From: Martinezella lusitana
GTDB taxonomy: Bacteria > Pseudomonadota > Alphaproteobacteria > Rhizobiales > Rhizobiaceae
DNA length: 64,000 nt
Direction of reading: 5' to 3'
NCBI RefSeq assembly: GCF_900094565.1
Contig: NZ_FMAF01000014.1
Coordinates: 87,237-151,236, forward strand
Part shown: positions 26,310 through 34,391 of the stretch, piece after piece
Layout: each line of letters begins with the position of its first letter
How positions within the stretch are numbered: position 1 is the first letter of the stretch
The notes under the pieces: generated by a model
Told to the model about the DNA's origin: nothing
Databases searched by the model: none
The model's input: the letters and a program-made list of their open reading frames with translations, nothing else
Position numbers and translations under genes: made by a program

Positions 26310-26344
26310 ATGGCGCCAATGATCGTCATTCGGCGCAAACATGG

Positions 26345-27352
26345 ATGAAACGAAACGGCATGTCCTATCTCCTCAGCCTTCTCGACAAGAGCCCGATCGA
26401 GCAGGGGCTCAGCGCCACCGATGCGCTCGGCGCCACGACGCGATTGGCCGTCAGAGCCGAAGAACTCGGCTATCACCGCTTCTGGGTCGCCGAGCATCAC
26501 AACATGGCGAGCCTTGCAAGTTCGGCACCGGAAGTGCTGATCGCCTATCTTCTCGCCAGAACCTCGAAGATCCGCATCGGCTCCGGCGGCGTCATGCTGC
26601 AACACTATAGTTCCTACAAGGTCGCCGAGGCATTCAATCTCCTGGCCTCGCTCGCGCCCGGCCGCATCGATCTCGGTGTCGGCAAGGCGCCAGGCGGCTT
26701 TCCGCTGTCGACACGCGCATTGCAGGTCGCCATCGATCCGGAACGGAAGCCGAGTTTTGCCGAGCAGCTCTCCGACCTGAATGGCTATCTCGCTGCCGAT
26801 CCCCATTCTGATGGCGCTTTGGCGACACCGTTTCCGCCGCGCTCGCCGGAACGCTTCCTGCTCGGCGCCAGCGTCGAGAGCGCCGAGCTTGCGGCGGAGA
26901 AGGGCTGGAAGCTGGTTTTCGCCGGCCATCTGAACGGCGATCCCGAGAATCTGAATAAGACCTTCGAGGCATATGGGCGTGCGACAGGTGGCAAGGTTCC
27001 GATCCTGGCGCTCGCAGCCTTTGCCGCTGAAAGCGAGGCCCATGCTCGCGAGCGCGTCGGCCAGCTTCGCATCGTCAAGCTTTTCCTGCCCAACGGCCAA
27101 AGCGTCAATGTCGGCAGCCTGGAGCAGGCGGCGGAATTCGCTCGTCAAGCCGGTGTCACGGACTATCGCACGGAAGAAAAGGTCCCGAGCGTGCTGCATG
27201 GCACGGCCGCGCAGATCCGTGACGAACTCGATGCGCTGCACCGCCGTTACGGCGTCGAGGAGTTCGTGCTCGATACGCCGGCGCTGACGGCGGCGGAACG
27301 GCTCACCTCAATTGAACTGCTCGCCAAAGAGCGGCTTTCCCTCGTTGCCTGA
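26345..27352 (+). CDS. LLM-class flavin monooxygenase, MsnO8/YtmO-like
   Basis: 335 residues. The start is uncertain: the ATG at 26345 or that at 26360 (MSYLLSLLDKSP, where family homology begins). Neither has a strong ribosome-binding site. Motifs of the MsnO8 family: SPIEQGLSATDALGATTRLA, HRFWVAEHHNMASLA, RIGSGGVMLQHYSSYKVAEAF, and the C-terminal VLHGTAAQIRDELD. Some relatives are sulfur-locus monooxygenases (Bacillus YtmO), others are annotated as alkanal monooxygenases. It leads the right-hand unit of the sulfur island, 25 bases before the next monooxygenase, and is divergent from the sulfonate importer. Confidence 0.85.
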   Translation: MKRNGMSYLLSLLDKSPIEQGLSATDALGATTRLAVRAEELGYHRFWVAEHHNMASLASSAPEVLIAYLLARTSKIRIGSGGVMLQHYSSYKVAEAFNLLASLAPGRIDLGVGKAPGGFPLSTRALQVAIDPERKPSFAEQLSDLNGYLAADPHSDGALATPFPPRSPERFLLGASVESAELAAEKGWKLVFAGHLNGDPENLNKTFEAYGRATGGKVPILALAAFAAESEAHARERVGQLRIVKLFLPNGQSVNVGSLEQAAEFARQAGVTDYRTEEKVPSVLHGTAAQIRDELDALHRRYGVEEFVLDTPALTAAERLTSIELLAKERLSLVA

Positions 27353-27377
27353 ACAGCCTGTCCCAGGAGGATCAATC

Positions 27378-28727
27378 ATGGCTCAAAAACACGTCACCTT
27401 CGGTATCATGCTGCAAGGCCCAGGCGGCCACATGAATGCCTGGAAGCATCCGAGCGTCCCAGCTGATGCCAGCACCAATCTCAACTTTTTCGTCAAGACG
27501 GCCCGTAAGGCGGAAGAGTCCGGCATCGCCTTCGCCTTCGTCGCCGACGGCCTTTACATCAACGAGCAGTCGATCCCGCATTTCCTCAACCGGTTCGAGC
27601 CGCTGACCATCCTGTCGGCGCTTGCGGCCTTTACGACGAAGCTCGGCCTGGTCGGCACGGTTTCGACGTCCTACAGCGACCCCTTCACCATTGCCCGTCA
27701 GTTCGCCTCGCTCGACCTCATCAGCGGCGGCCGCGCCGGCTGGAATGCCGTAACCTCGCCGCTCGAAGGCTCCGGCCGCAACTACAGCCGAGAGCACCCC
27801 GAACACGAGCTGCGCTATGAGATCGCAGACGAATATCTCGATGCCACCAAGGGCCTGTGGGACTCCTGGGATGACGATGCCTTCCCGCGCAACCGCGAAA
27901 CGGGCGTTTACGCCGACAAGGCCAAGCTGCATCGCCTGAATCACAAGGGGCGCTTCTTCCGTATCGAAGGACCGCTGAATATCGGCCGATCCAGGCAAGG
28001 ACAGCCCGTGGTCTTCCAGGCCGGTGCGTCCGATTCCGGCATCAAGCTTGCCGGCAAGCACGCCGATGCCGTCTTTACCAATGGCGGCCCGCTTGAGGAT
28101 GCCAAGGTCTTCTACAAGCAAGTCAAGCAGAGCGCGATCGCCCATGGCCGCAGCGCGGCCAAGGTCGGCATTTTTCCCGGCATCGGCCCGATCGTCGGTG
28201 CGACGCAGGAGGAGGCGGAGGCCAAGTATCAGGAAATCCGCAATCTCGTTACAGTCGAAGAGGCGCTGGCCTATCTCGGTCGCTTCTTCGACCACCATGA
28301 TTTCAGCGCCTATCCGCTGGACGAGCCATTTCCGGATCTCGGCGATATCGGCCGCAACAACTTCCGCGCCACGACCGATCGCATCAAGAAAACGGCGCGG
28401 GAGAAAGGGCTCACGCTTCGCGAAGTGGCGCTCGACGCCGCAACGCCCCGCACCGCCTTCATCGGGACTGCCGAACACATTGCCGATGAGATCATCCGCT
28501 GGGTGGATCAGGAAGGTGCCGACGGTTTCATCCTCGGCTTCCCGGTCATCGGGGAAGGCTTCGACGACTTCGCCAAGCATGTCCTGCCGATCCTGACGAG
28601 GCGCGGCTATTTCGATCCAGAGCTGAAGGGCGAGACGCTGCGCGACCATCTCGGCCTGCCGTTCCGCGAGAGTCGTCATGTGGCGCAATCCGATCATATC
28701 GAACCTGCAAAGGCCGTTGGCGCCTGA
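27378..28727 (+). CDS. LLM-class flavin monooxygenase, NtaA/SnaA/DszA family (YtnJ/YxeK-like)
   Basis: 449 residues from the ATG with an ideal AGGAGG site. This family has the long LLM form with insertions: FGIMLQGPGGHMNAWKHP, TSYSDPFTIARQFASLDLIS, GRAGWNAVTSPLEGSGRNY, and PVVFQAGASDSGIKLAGKHA. Relatives cleave C-S, C-N or S-containing rings with FMNH2 (dibenzothiophene-sulfone, nitrilotriacetate). Bacillus YtnJ and YxeK act on N-acetylated S-substituted cysteines. The immediate neighbours here are an M20 deacylase and a GNAT acetyltransferase, as in those Bacillus operons, so the same chemistry is the leading hypothesis. Confidence 0.92.
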   Translation: MAQKHVTFGIMLQGPGGHMNAWKHPSVPADASTNLNFFVKTARKAEESGIAFAFVADGLYINEQSIPHFLNRFEPLTILSALAAFTTKLGLVGTVSTSYSDPFTIARQFASLDLISGGRAGWNAVTSPLEGSGRNYSREHPEHELRYEIADEYLDATKGLWDSWDDDAFPRNRETGVYADKAKLHRLNHKGRFFRIEGPLNIGRSRQGQPVVFQAGASDSGIKLAGKHADAVFTNGGPLEDAKVFYKQVKQSAIAHGRSAAKVGIFPGIGPIVGATQEEAEAKYQEIRNLVTVEEALAYLGRFFDHHDFSAYPLDEPFPDLGDIGRNNFRATTDRIKKTAREKGLTLREVALDAATPRTAFIGTAEHIADEIIRWVDQEGADGFILGFPVIGEGFDDFAKHVLPILTRRGYFDPELKGETLRDHLGLPFRESRHVAQSDHIEPAKAVGA

Positions 28728-28743
28728 GCCCGGACCGATCCCC

Positions 28744-29943
28744 ATGAACGCCATCGTCAATACCGCTTCGCTCAATGATCCCGTCGAGAAAGGGATTGCC
28801 GCTTATCTCAACGAGGTTATCGCGCTGCGGCACGATCTCCATCAATACCCCGAACTGGCCTTTCAGGAGCACCGCACCTCCAAGCGGGTGGCATCGCTGC
28901 TGACCGACTGGGGCTATGAGGTCGCCACCGGCATAGCCGGAACCGGTGTCGTCGCCACCCTGAAGCGCGGCAATGGGCAGCGCAGTCTCGGCATCCGCGC
29001 CGACATGGATGCCCTGCCGATCGATGAGGCGACAGGGCTTGACTATGCGAGCAGCAATCCCGGTGTCATGCATGCCTGCGGCCATGACGGACACACGTCC
29101 ATCCTGCTCGCCGCCGCGCGCTATCTCGCCGAAAGCAGCCAGTTCAACGGCACGCTTCGGCTGATCTTCCAGCCGGCTGAAGAGATCGGCGCGGGCGCCC
29201 GCAAGATGCTGTCGGAAGGGCTTTTCGATCGCTTTCCGGTCGAGGCCGTCTTTGGCCTGCACAATTGGCCCGGTGTTCCCGAGGGGCAGTTCGGCTTCGT
29301 TGCCGGTCCTGCCATGGCCTCCGTCGACCAGGCTGTGATCAAGATCGTCGGCAAGGGCGGTCATGGCGCCGAGCCGCATAGGGCTGTCGACCCCGTGCTG
29401 GCGTCGGCTTCCTTCATCACGGCTCTGCAGAGCGTGGTCTCGCGCAACATCGACCCGCAGGACATGGCTGTTGCGACTGTGGGCTCGATTCATGCCGGCT
29501 CCGCATCGAACGTCATTCCGGAAAGCGTGGAGTTGAAGCTCACCATGCGCGCCTTCAGCGAACAGGTGCGCGTGACGCTTCAGGAGCGTATCCCCGCGCT
29601 TGCCCGCGCGCAGGCGGAAAGTTTTGGCGCGGTGGCGGAGGTCAACTATCGCCTGGGCTTTCCAGCGCTGGTCAACCATGCCGACGAGACTGCTTTTGCC
29701 CGCGGCGTGGCAGTGCAGGCGCTTGGCCCGGCTGCCGTCGAAGCGGATTTCCGGCCGCGCACGGCAAGCGAAGATTTTGCGTTCCTGCTGGAGGCCAAAC
29801 CCGGAAGCTACCTCTTCGTTGGCAATGGCGACAGCGCCCCGCTGCACAGCGCCCAATACAATTTCAATGACGCCATCATCGCGCCCGCCGCCCGCTACTG
29901 GGTGCGGCTCGCCGAAACTTTCCTCGCGGATGACAACAGGTGA
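28744..29943 (+). CDS. M20-family metal-dependent amidohydrolase (N-acyl-amino-acid deacylase)
   Basis: 399 residues. M20D/hippurate-hydrolase pattern: LRHDLHQYPELAFQEHRTS, the metal-site motifs VMHACGHDGHTS and FQPAEEIGAGARKM, and a dimerisation lid with KGGHGAEPHRAVDP. Enzymes of this group remove acyl groups from N-acyl amino acids (YxeP/YtnL, CndA, hippurate hydrolase). Between an LLM monooxygenase and an acetyltransferase it would remove an N-acetyl group after C-S cleavage, returning free cysteine. It starts 16 bases after the monooxygenase stop, from a second ATG in the MNAIVNTAS segment. Confidence 0.93.
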   Translation: MNAIVNTASLNDPVEKGIAAYLNEVIALRHDLHQYPELAFQEHRTSKRVASLLTDWGYEVATGIAGTGVVATLKRGNGQRSLGIRADMDALPIDEATGLDYASSNPGVMHACGHDGHTSILLAAARYLAESSQFNGTLRLIFQPAEEIGAGARKMLSEGLFDRFPVEAVFGLHNWPGVPEGQFGFVAGPAMASVDQAVIKIVGKGGHGAEPHRAVDPVLASASFITALQSVVSRNIDPQDMAVATVGSIHAGSASNVIPESVELKLTMRAFSEQVRVTLQERIPALARAQAESFGAVAEVNYRLGFPALVNHADETAFARGVAVQALGPAAVEADFRPRTASEDFAFLLEAKPGSYLFVGNGDSAPLHSAQYNFNDAIIAPAARYWVRLAETFLADDNR

Positions 29944-29951
29944 CGAACGAC

Positions 29952-30500
29952 ATGAGCGACACGTTTCTTTATACGACCACGCTGGACCCGCGCGCCAAGC
30001 CGCTGATCGACGAATTGATTTTCGAATATGACAGCCGTTACGGCAACTATTTCAACGCCGACGGCGCAGCCGCCGAATTGAACCGCTATCCGCCGGAGGC
30101 CTTCGCGCCGCCGAACGGCAATTTCCTGCTTCTCGTGCGTAACGGCGAGACGATCGGCGGCGGGGCATTCAAGCGCTATGACGACCGGACCGCCGAGTTC
30201 AAGCGTATCTGGACGCGGCATGACCTCCGGCGTCAGGGGTTGGCGCGCAAGCTTCTGGTCGAGCTTGAGGAGCAGGCCGCGCGGCAAGGCTATAAGCGCA
30301 TCTACCTGACGACCGGTTTCCGCCAACCGGAGGCCGTTGGCCTCTATCTGAACAACGGCTACACCGCTCTCTTCGATACGTCAGTCGATCCTGAAATCTA
30401 CAAGAGCCTGCCTTTCGAGAAGGACGTCAGCCATCTGGCGCCATCCTATTCAGCCAAGACCTCCGGATCGCAGCAGCGGCTGGCCGCCACCGGACGCTGA
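29952..30500 (+). CDS. GNAT-family N-acetyltransferase
   Basis: 182 residues from ATG (MSDTFLY). A GTG 12 bases upstream overlaps the preceding stop and is less likely. The acetyl-CoA-binding signature is RIWTRHDLRRQGLARKLL (family RxxGxG/A), followed by EQAARQGYKRIYLTTGFRQPEAVGLYLNNGYTAL. The YtmI/YxeL-type role in Bacillus is to acetylate the amino group of an S-modified cysteine before oxidation. The neighbouring deacylase and monooxygenase make that the best guess here. The protein could also be a detoxifying acetyltransferase. Confidence 0.88.
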   Translation: MSDTFLYTTTLDPRAKPLIDELIFEYDSRYGNYFNADGAAAELNRYPPEAFAPPNGNFLLLVRNGETIGGGAFKRYDDRTAEFKRIWTRHDLRRQGLARKLLVELEEQAARQGYKRIYLTTGFRQPEAVGLYLNNGYTALFDTSVDPEIYKSLPFEKDVSHLAPSYSAKTSGSQQRLAATGR

Positions 30501-30540
30501 CGGCGGATTGAAGCAACGATAATCACAAGGGGCAAGCATC

Positions 30541-32325
30541 ATGGCATTGACAACGGATTTTGCGGGTATCGATCCCGCCGCCGGAACAAACGAGACGCAG
30601 ACTGATTATGCCCGCTATCGTATCGTGCCGGCACGGCATCCCGGACGTACCGCCGGGACGATCTTTGCCGCCTTCGTTCTTGCCGCCGTCCTCTATTCCA
30701 CCTTCACCAATCCCCGCTGGGGGTGGGGGGTGTTCGCCGAGTGGTTCTTTGCCGAGCCGGTGCTGGTGGGCCTCGGCAGGACGTTGCTTCTGACCGCACT
30801 CGCGGCCGTTTCCGGCTCCATCCTCGGCACAGCCCTGGCTCTGGCCCGCGTGTCGAAATCGCCGCTGCTTTCCGGTCTCTCCTGGGGCTATATCTGGCTG
30901 TTGCGCTCGATCCCCATGATCGTGCTGCTGCTCGTGCTCAACAATCTCGGCTATCTCTACGAGACGATCTCCGTCGGCATCCCCTTTACCGACAAGGTGT
31001 TGTTCGACTATCCAACGACGCAACTCCTGACGCCGTTTGCGGCGGCCTTCCTCGGGCTGACACTGAACCAATCGGCCTTCTTCGCAGAAATCGTTCGCGG
31101 CGGCATCCTGTCGGTCGACCAGGGGCAGCTGGAAGCCGCGGCCGCGCTTGGCCTGCCGCGCCGACGTCAGGCGTTCCGCATCGTTCTGCCGCAGGCCATG
31201 CGCTCCATCCTTCCCACAGGCTTCAACGAGATCATCGGTCTCGCCAAGAGCACATCCATGGTCTACGTGCTGGCCCTGCCGGAACTCTTCTACACGGTGC
31301 AGGTCATCTACCGCCGCAATCTGGAGGTCATCCCGCTGCTGATGGTGGCGACGGTCTGGTATCTCGTCATCATGACGGTTCTGTCGATCGCCCAGCACTA
31401 TATCGAGCGCTATTTTTCCCGCGGCGCGCTGCGCAATCCGACCCCATTGCCATTCCAGGCTTTCTTCCAGCGCTTCCGCCGCCCGCTGCCTGTCGCTGCC
31501 ACGAGCGCCGGGGTGGACACCGGGACGCTGACCACTTTTCGGAGCGTAACGGGTCTTCGCGCCAAGGGCGGTGCGGTGCGTATTCACGGCATATCGAAGA
31601 GCTTTGGCACGTTGAAAGTGCTCGACAATATCGAGCTCAGCCTGCCGGCCGGAAGCGTGACCGCCATTATCGGCCCATCCGGCTCGGGAAAGTCGACGCT
31701 GTTGCGCTCCATCAATCATCTGGAGCGTGTCGATAATGGCTTCATCTCGGTGGACGGCGAGCTTGTCGGCTATACCCAGAAGGGCGAGGTGCTCTACGAG
31801 CTGAAGGAGAAGGACATCCTGAAGCGCCGGACCGATATCGGCATGGTCTTTCAGAGCTTCAATCTCTTCCCGCATCTGACCGTTCTGGAAAACCTCATTG
31901 AGGCGCCGATCCAGGTGCGTGGTCAGAGCCGGCACGAGGCCGTGGCCTTTGCCCGGGAACTGTTGGCACGGGTCGGCCTCAGCGACAAGATCGATGCTTA
32001 TCCCCGCCAGCTTTCCGGCGGCCAGCAGCAGCGTGTGGCCATCGCCCGCGCCCTGGCGCTTCGCCCGAAGGTGTTGCTGTTCGATGAGCCGACTTCGGCG
32101 CTTGACCCGGAACTTGTCGGCGAAGTGCTCGACGTGATCAAGGAGCTCGCCCGCACCGGGACGACATTGGTCATCGTCACCCACGAGATCGGCTTTGCCC
32201 GAGAGGTTGCCGATACCGTCGTCTTCATGGAAGGCGGCCACATTATCGAGGCGGGATCGCCGACGCAGATCATCAACGATGCGAGGCATCCGCGCACGCG
32301 CGAATTCCTCGCCAAGGTTCTCTAG
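30541..32325 (+). CDS. Amino-acid ABC transporter, permease and ATPase fused in one chain
   Basis: 594 residues. Residues about 35-300 are a HisM/GlnP-type permease: GLGRTLLLTALAAVSGSILG, SIPMIVLLLVLNN, and the EAA-like loop QGQLEAAAALGLPRRRQAFR. A linker of about 45 residues leads to a full polar-amino-acid ATPase: Walker A GPSGSGKST near 377, Q-loop MVFQSFNLFPHLTV, signature LSGGQQQRV, Walker B VLLFDEPTSALDPE near 511. Bacillus cystine importers (TcyLMN) encode these as separate proteins. A fused homodimer would carry two pores and two ATP sites. It is followed by two binding proteins. The substrate is probably cystine-like or an S-substituted cysteine. Confidence 0.93.
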   Translation: MALTTDFAGIDPAAGTNETQTDYARYRIVPARHPGRTAGTIFAAFVLAAVLYSTFTNPRWGWGVFAEWFFAEPVLVGLGRTLLLTALAAVSGSILGTALALARVSKSPLLSGLSWGYIWLLRSIPMIVLLLVLNNLGYLYETISVGIPFTDKVLFDYPTTQLLTPFAAAFLGLTLNQSAFFAEIVRGGILSVDQGQLEAAAALGLPRRRQAFRIVLPQAMRSILPTGFNEIIGLAKSTSMVYVLALPELFYTVQVIYRRNLEVIPLLMVATVWYLVIMTVLSIAQHYIERYFSRGALRNPTPLPFQAFFQRFRRPLPVAATSAGVDTGTLTTFRSVTGLRAKGGAVRIHGISKSFGTLKVLDNIELSLPAGSVTAIIGPSGSGKSTLLRSINHLERVDNGFISVDGELVGYTQKGEVLYELKEKDILKRRTDIGMVFQSFNLFPHLTVLENLIEAPIQVRGQSRHEAVAFARELLARVGLSDKIDAYPRQLSGGQQQRVAIARALALRPKVLLFDEPTSALDPELVGEVLDVIKELARTGTTLVIVTHEIGFAREVADTVVFMEGGHIIEAGSPTQIINDARHPRTREFLAKVL

Positions 32326-32417
32326 CAGACACAAGCTGGTGAAAAATGCCGGGCCGTGACGGGCACTCGGATGATAACGACAAAAACAACAACTTTAAGA
32401 TGAAATGGAGAAGAGGT

Positions 32418-33362
32418 ATGGCATTCTTTGATAGAGCAAAGTACGTGTTTGCCGGGGCCATCACCGCTGTAGTGATGAGCGGCGCGGTCGCCAGTGCGGC
32501 CGAAAAATTCAACCTGAGCCCGGATACATCAAATCGCGTCAGGGCGGAGAAGGATGAAGCGGCAATCAAGGCGATCGCACCCGGCTTCAAATTCGTCAAT
32601 CCCGGCAAATTCACGGTGGCGATCAACCCCTGGGATCCACCAATCGCAACCTACGCCACCGATGCGAAGACCGTTGTCGGCGCTGACCCGGACATAGCAC
32701 AACTGCTCGCCGATTCCCTTGGTCTCCAGCTCGAGCTCGTGCCAGTTGCCTGGGAGGATTGGCCGCTCGGCGTCTCCTCCGGCAAGTATGATGCCGTGAT
32801 CTCCAACGTGACGGTTACCGAGGAGCGCAAGCTGAAATTCGACTTTTCCACCTATCGCAGGGACGTGCTCGGGTTCTACGTGAAGGCCGACAGCAAGATC
32901 ACCGAGATCAAGGAGCCCAAGGATGTCGCGGGTCTCAAGGTGATCACCGGAGCCGGCACCAACCAGGAGAAGATCATTCTCGAATGGGACCGGCAGAACG
33001 TGGCGGCCGGCTTGAAGCCGATCGACGTGCAGTATTACGACGATCGCGCCGCCGCCGATCTCGCCCTGCAGTCGGGTCGTGCCGATGTCGAGTTCAATCC
33101 GAACGCGACGCAGGCCTACAAGGCCGCCATCAACGGCACAAGGAAGCTCGTCGGCACCGTCTCGGGCGGTTGGCCGCTCACGGCTGAAATCGCTGTCACG
33201 ACTAAGAAGGGCGCTGGTCTCGGCGACGCCCTCACGCTCGCTATCAATGATCGGATCAAGGACGGCAAATACGGCGAAGTGTTGAAGCACTGGAGCCTGA
33301 CCGCCGAGGCGGTCGATCAATCCAAGACCAACCCTGCGGGCCTGCCGAAAAGCGGTTCGTAA
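32418..33362 (+). CDS. Amino-acid ABC transporter substrate-binding protein, paralogue 1
   Basis: 314 residues from the ATG with GGAGAAGAGG upstream. A signal peptide (AGAITAVVMSGAVASAA) is followed by a family-3 binding fold: TYATDAKTVVGADPDIAQLLAD, ELVPVAWEDWPLGVSSGKYD, ISNVTVTEERK, FDFSTYRRDVLGFYVKADSK, and GAGTNQEKIIL. It lacks the usual Arg-plus-Asp alpha-amino-acid clamp in an obvious place, so I do not assign the ligand. The next gene encodes a close paralogue. Both follow the fused permease-ATPase and presumably feed it. Confidence 0.92.
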   Translation: MAFFDRAKYVFAGAITAVVMSGAVASAAEKFNLSPDTSNRVRAEKDEAAIKAIAPGFKFVNPGKFTVAINPWDPPIATYATDAKTVVGADPDIAQLLADSLGLQLELVPVAWEDWPLGVSSGKYDAVISNVTVTEERKLKFDFSTYRRDVLGFYVKADSKITEIKEPKDVAGLKVITGAGTNQEKIILEWDRQNVAAGLKPIDVQYYDDRAAADLALQSGRADVEFNPNATQAYKAAINGTRKLVGTVSGGWPLTAEIAVTTKKGAGLGDALTLAINDRIKDGKYGEVLKHWSLTAEAVDQSKTNPAGLPKSGS

Positions 33363-33372
33363 TGTTGGTCGA

Positions 33373-33407
33373 GCGGACCGGCGTTGGTGGGGCCCGCGCC
33401 GGTCCGC
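33373..33407 (+). terminator. Strong intercistronic hairpin between the paralogous binding-protein genes
   Basis: GCGGACCGGCG (33373-33383) pairs perfectly with CGCCGGTCCGC (33397-33407), an 11-bp GC stem with a 13-base loop and a C-run after it. Transcription clearly needs to continue to the next gene, so an mRNA-stabilising or attenuating role is more likely than full termination. Confidence 0.6.
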
Positions 33408-33440
33408 CCCCCATTCATCTGTTATGGAGATACAGAGTTC

Positions 33441-34379
33441 GTGACGATCCATCCCAGCTTCAGAACCATGCTTGCCGCCTTGGTGGCGACTGCCTTGATC
33501 GGCTTTGGCCCGGTGAAGGCATCCGACGACTTCGACCTCAGTCCACAACAGCCCGGACGTGTCCGTGCGGCAAAGAACGATGCGGCGATTGCCGCCATTC
33601 CCAGGGGCTTCAAGTTTGTGACGCCGGGCACATTCACCGTGGCTGTCGCCCCCGGCGGGCCACCGCTTGCGACCTACGCGACGGATGCCAAGACCGTCGT
33701 CGGTGCCGATCCTGACTACGCCTCCGCCATTGCCGATACGCTCGGCCTGAAGCTGGAACTCGTACCCGTTGCCTGGATCGACTGGCCGCTCGGTCTGACC
33801 TCGGGCAAATACGATGCTGTCATCTCCAATGTCGGCGTCACCGAGCAGCGCAAGGAGAAGTTCGATTTCTCCACCTATCGCCAGGGTCTGCACGGCTTCT
33901 TCGTCAAGACCGACAGCAAGGTCGCGTCGATCAATGAACCCAAGGATGCTGCCGGCCTCAGGATCATCGTCGGCGCAGGCACCAATCAGGAACGGATCCT
34001 GCTGAAATGGAGCGATGAGGACGTCCAGGCCGGCCTGAAGCCGATCGAATTGCAATATTACGACGACGATGCCGCGAGCCTTCTGGCTCTCCAGTCGAAC
34101 CGGGCCGACGTCATCGTGCAGCCACATGCCCAGCTCGTCTACATCGCTGCCCGGGACAAGAACATCAAACGCGTGGGCACCTTGAGCGCGGGCTGGCCGG
34201 ATCGTTCGGACGTCGCGATTACCACGCGCAAGGGCAGCGGCCTTGCGGCAGCGCTCACCACTGCCACGAACGGGCTGATCAACGACGGCACCTATGCCAA
34301 GATTCTAGACCACTGGCATCTCTCCGAGGAAGCCCTCGCGAAGTCGGAAACCAATCCGCCCGGCCTGCCGAAATATTGA
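33441..34379 (+). CDS. Amino-acid ABC transporter substrate-binding protein, paralogue 2
   Basis: 312 residues from a GTG start with GGAGA 10 bases upstream. This start gives a complete signal peptide (TMLAALVATALIGFGPVKA), whereas the ATG 27 bases further in would shorten it. It aligns end to end with the preceding gene product, sharing TYATDAKTVVGADPD, ELVPVAW.DWPLG.., SGKYDAVISNV.VTE and KFDFSTYR, with more than half of positions identical by eye. Differences cluster in ligand-facing segments (for example VAPGGPP versus INPWDPP, and IVQPHAQ versus EFNPNAT), suggesting divergent specificity. The Bacillus tcyJ/tcyK pair has the same arrangement. Confidence 0.92.
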   Translation: MTIHPSFRTMLAALVATALIGFGPVKASDDFDLSPQQPGRVRAAKNDAAIAAIPRGFKFVTPGTFTVAVAPGGPPLATYATDAKTVVGADPDYASAIADTLGLKLELVPVAWIDWPLGLTSGKYDAVISNVGVTEQRKEKFDFSTYRQGLHGFFVKTDSKVASINEPKDAAGLRIIVGAGTNQERILLKWSDEDVQAGLKPIELQYYDDDAASLLALQSNRADVIVQPHAQLVYIAARDKNIKRVGTLSAGWPDRSDVAITTRKGSGLAAALTTATNGLINDGTYAKILDHWHLSEEALAKSETNPPGLPKY

Positions 34380-34391
34380 GGAGATAGCCGA

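Noticed and set aside
30523..32334. Long minus-strand open frame opposite the permease-ATPase gene
   Set aside because: Antisense shadow, with composition dominated by His/Asp/Arg/Gln, no domain, and no place in an operon.
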